7,081 nt of DNA from Pseudomonadota bacterium (GTDB lineage: Bacteria; Pseudomonadota; Gammaproteobacteria; Xanthomonadales; Xanthomonadaceae). The DNA lies in contig JAFAFD010000226.1 of the NCBI GenBank assembly GCA_023423675.1, forward strand, positions 1 to 7,081, in the 5' to 3' direction. A program made the position numbers and the translations under genes. This document shows, piece after piece, positions 6,498-7,081 of this stretch (position 1 is its first letter; every line of letters begins with the position of its first letter). Below the pieces are notes generated by a model. It was not told the origin of the DNA, did not search any database, and was given only the letters and a program-made list of their open reading frames with translations.

Positions 6498-6527
6498 ATT
6501 GTAGGCAGGCCGCCGTGACGATGGCAT
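6498..6527 (-). promoter_or_regulatory. Candidate sigma70 promoter of the Anbu gene
   Basis: On the minus strand TACAAT (6498-6503, five of six -10 bases) lies 18 nt downstream of ATGCCA (6522-6527, four of six -35 bases). The predicted start near 6491 leaves a leader of about 20 nt containing the AGGA ribosome site. This is the best promoter match in the window. It sits in the 93-nt region shared with the divergent folK gene, for which no clear promoter was seen. Confidence 0.5.
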
Positions 6528-6563
6528 GCCCACCCCACCCCTGAACGCCGTCACCGGAACCGC

Positions 6564-7049
6564 ATGACCACCGTGCTCCTGAGCCTGGGCAGCAACGTCC
6601 AGCCGCGCCGCTACCTCCACGCCGCGGTGACGGCCCTGCGCGAGCGTTTCGGCGCGCTGCGGGTATCACCGGCCTACCGCACGGCCGCGGTCGGCTTCGA
6701 TGGCCCGGCCTTCCTCAACAATGGCGTGGCGATCGACACCGATCTGCCGCTGCAGGAACTGGACGACTGGCTGCACGCGCTGGAAGACGCGCATGGCCGC
6801 GACCGCAGCGGGCCGCGCTTCTCCGACCGTACGCTGGATATCGACGTGGTGTTCTACGGCGACCTGGTGGTGGAGGGCCCCGGCCACCTGCGCATCCCGC
6901 GACCGGAGCTGAAGCATGCCTTCGTGCTTAAGCCGCTGGCGGACATCGCCCCGGACTTCATCGATCCGGTGAGTGGCCATGATCTGGCCACGCTGTGGCG
7001 CGCGCACAAGCAGCATGGCGAAGCGTTCGAGGTCGTGGACCTGGAATGA
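6564..7049 (+). CDS. folK: 2-amino-4-hydroxy-6-hydroxymethyldihydropteridine diphosphokinase (HPPK), variant subtype
   Basis: HPPK transfers pyrophosphate from ATP to 6-hydroxymethyl-7,8-dihydropterin in folate synthesis in the cytosol. The 161-aa length is normal for the family. Visible features are LSLGSNVQPR at the N-terminus (G9-S-N11), AYRTAAVGFDGPAFLNN (about 38-54) and the metal-binding aspartates D92 and D94 in DRTLDIDVVFYGD, equivalent to the pair in E. coli FolK. The conserved GPRTLDLD signature is altered: here it reads GPRFSDRTLDID (83-94), so the residues just before the R-T-L-D-x-D are S-D rather than G-P. I recall the same FSDRTLD variant in a second FolK-like paralogue of some gammaproteobacteria, so this may not be the only FolK of the organism. 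The ATG at 6564 is the first start in frame, with a weak GGA upstream. It is divergent from the Anbu gene. Confidence 0.85.
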   Translation: MTTVLLSLGSNVQPRRYLHAAVTALRERFGALRVSPAYRTAAVGFDGPAFLNNGVAIDTDLPLQELDDWLHALEDAHGRDRSGPRFSDRTLDIDVVFYGDLVVEGPGHLRIPRPELKHAFVLKPLADIAPDFIDPVSGHDLATLWRAHKQHGEAFEVVDLE

Positions 7050-7061
7050 TCGGGTTGTTGT

Positions 7062-7081
7062 TGCCGGCCAGCGGCCGGCAC
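7062..7081 (-). repeat. SMAG-type REP element (copy 3, cut by window end)
   Basis: TGCCGGCC (7062-7069), loop AGC and GGCCGGCA (7073-7080) repeat copy 1 exactly over 20 nt (5656-5675), in the same orientation. The C at 7081 is the first base of the expected CTAC. It begins 12 nt after the folK stop codon, so like the others it lies directly 3' of a gene. Confidence 0.85.

Noticed and set aside
6515..6554. Inverted GTGACG/CGTCAC hexamers in the Anbu-folK divergent region as an operator
   Set aside because: Only 6 bp match, the spacing is 28 nt, and such a match is likely by chance in GC-rich DNA.
1..7081. CRISPR array, insertion sequence, prophage or tRNA gene
   Set aside because: No regularly spaced repeats, transposase or integrase reading frame, phage gene or tRNA cloverleaf was seen; base composition and codon use are even across the window. 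The REP elements are present without a RAYT transposase gene.

Overview
The window is GC-rich with strongly GC3-biased codon use. It carries short palindromes of the form GTAG-stem-loop, which are the SMAG type of REP element known from Stenotrophomonas. With the gene content (Xanthomonadaceae-like signalling genes, an Anbu-type proteasome homologue, a FolK variant), this points to a chromosomal segment of Stenotrophomonas, probably the S. maltophilia complex. The organism call is inference from repeats and composition; no rRNA or species marker is present.

Layout: positions 1-164 are non-coding and hold two small hairpins and short tandem repeats. A minus-strand Gfo/Idh/MocA oxidoreductase of the YdgJ type (165-1208) diverges from a plus-strand exported single-BON-domain protein (1382-1753), which ends in a 14-bp hairpin terminator candidate. 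Then comes a tight three-gene plus-strand signalling operon (1882-5649): a membrane CHASE3-like/PAS histidine kinase, a stand-alone Rcp1-like receiver (ATGA overlap), and a soluble REC-kinase-REC hybrid (4-nt gap). An inward-facing pair of SMAG palindromes (5656-5716) fills the 71-nt gap between this operon and the convergent minus-strand Anbu gene (5721-6470). Anbu diverges from a plus-strand folK-like gene (6564-7049), and a third SMAG copy begins just after folK and runs off the window.

How the parts fit: the three signalling genes look co-transcribed and together encode two kinase cores and three receiver domains. They encode no DNA-binding, GGDEF/EAL or HPt domain, so a phosphorelay acting through protein contacts or a partner elsewhere is the natural inference. 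The oxidoreductase, BON protein, Anbu protease and FolK appear to be independent single-gene transcription units. No mobile element, CRISPR array, tRNA or rRNA was seen. The most unusual points are the output-less kinase/receiver module with its degenerate terminal receiver, the Anbu gene without its usual partner genes alongside, and the non-canonical FolK signature.
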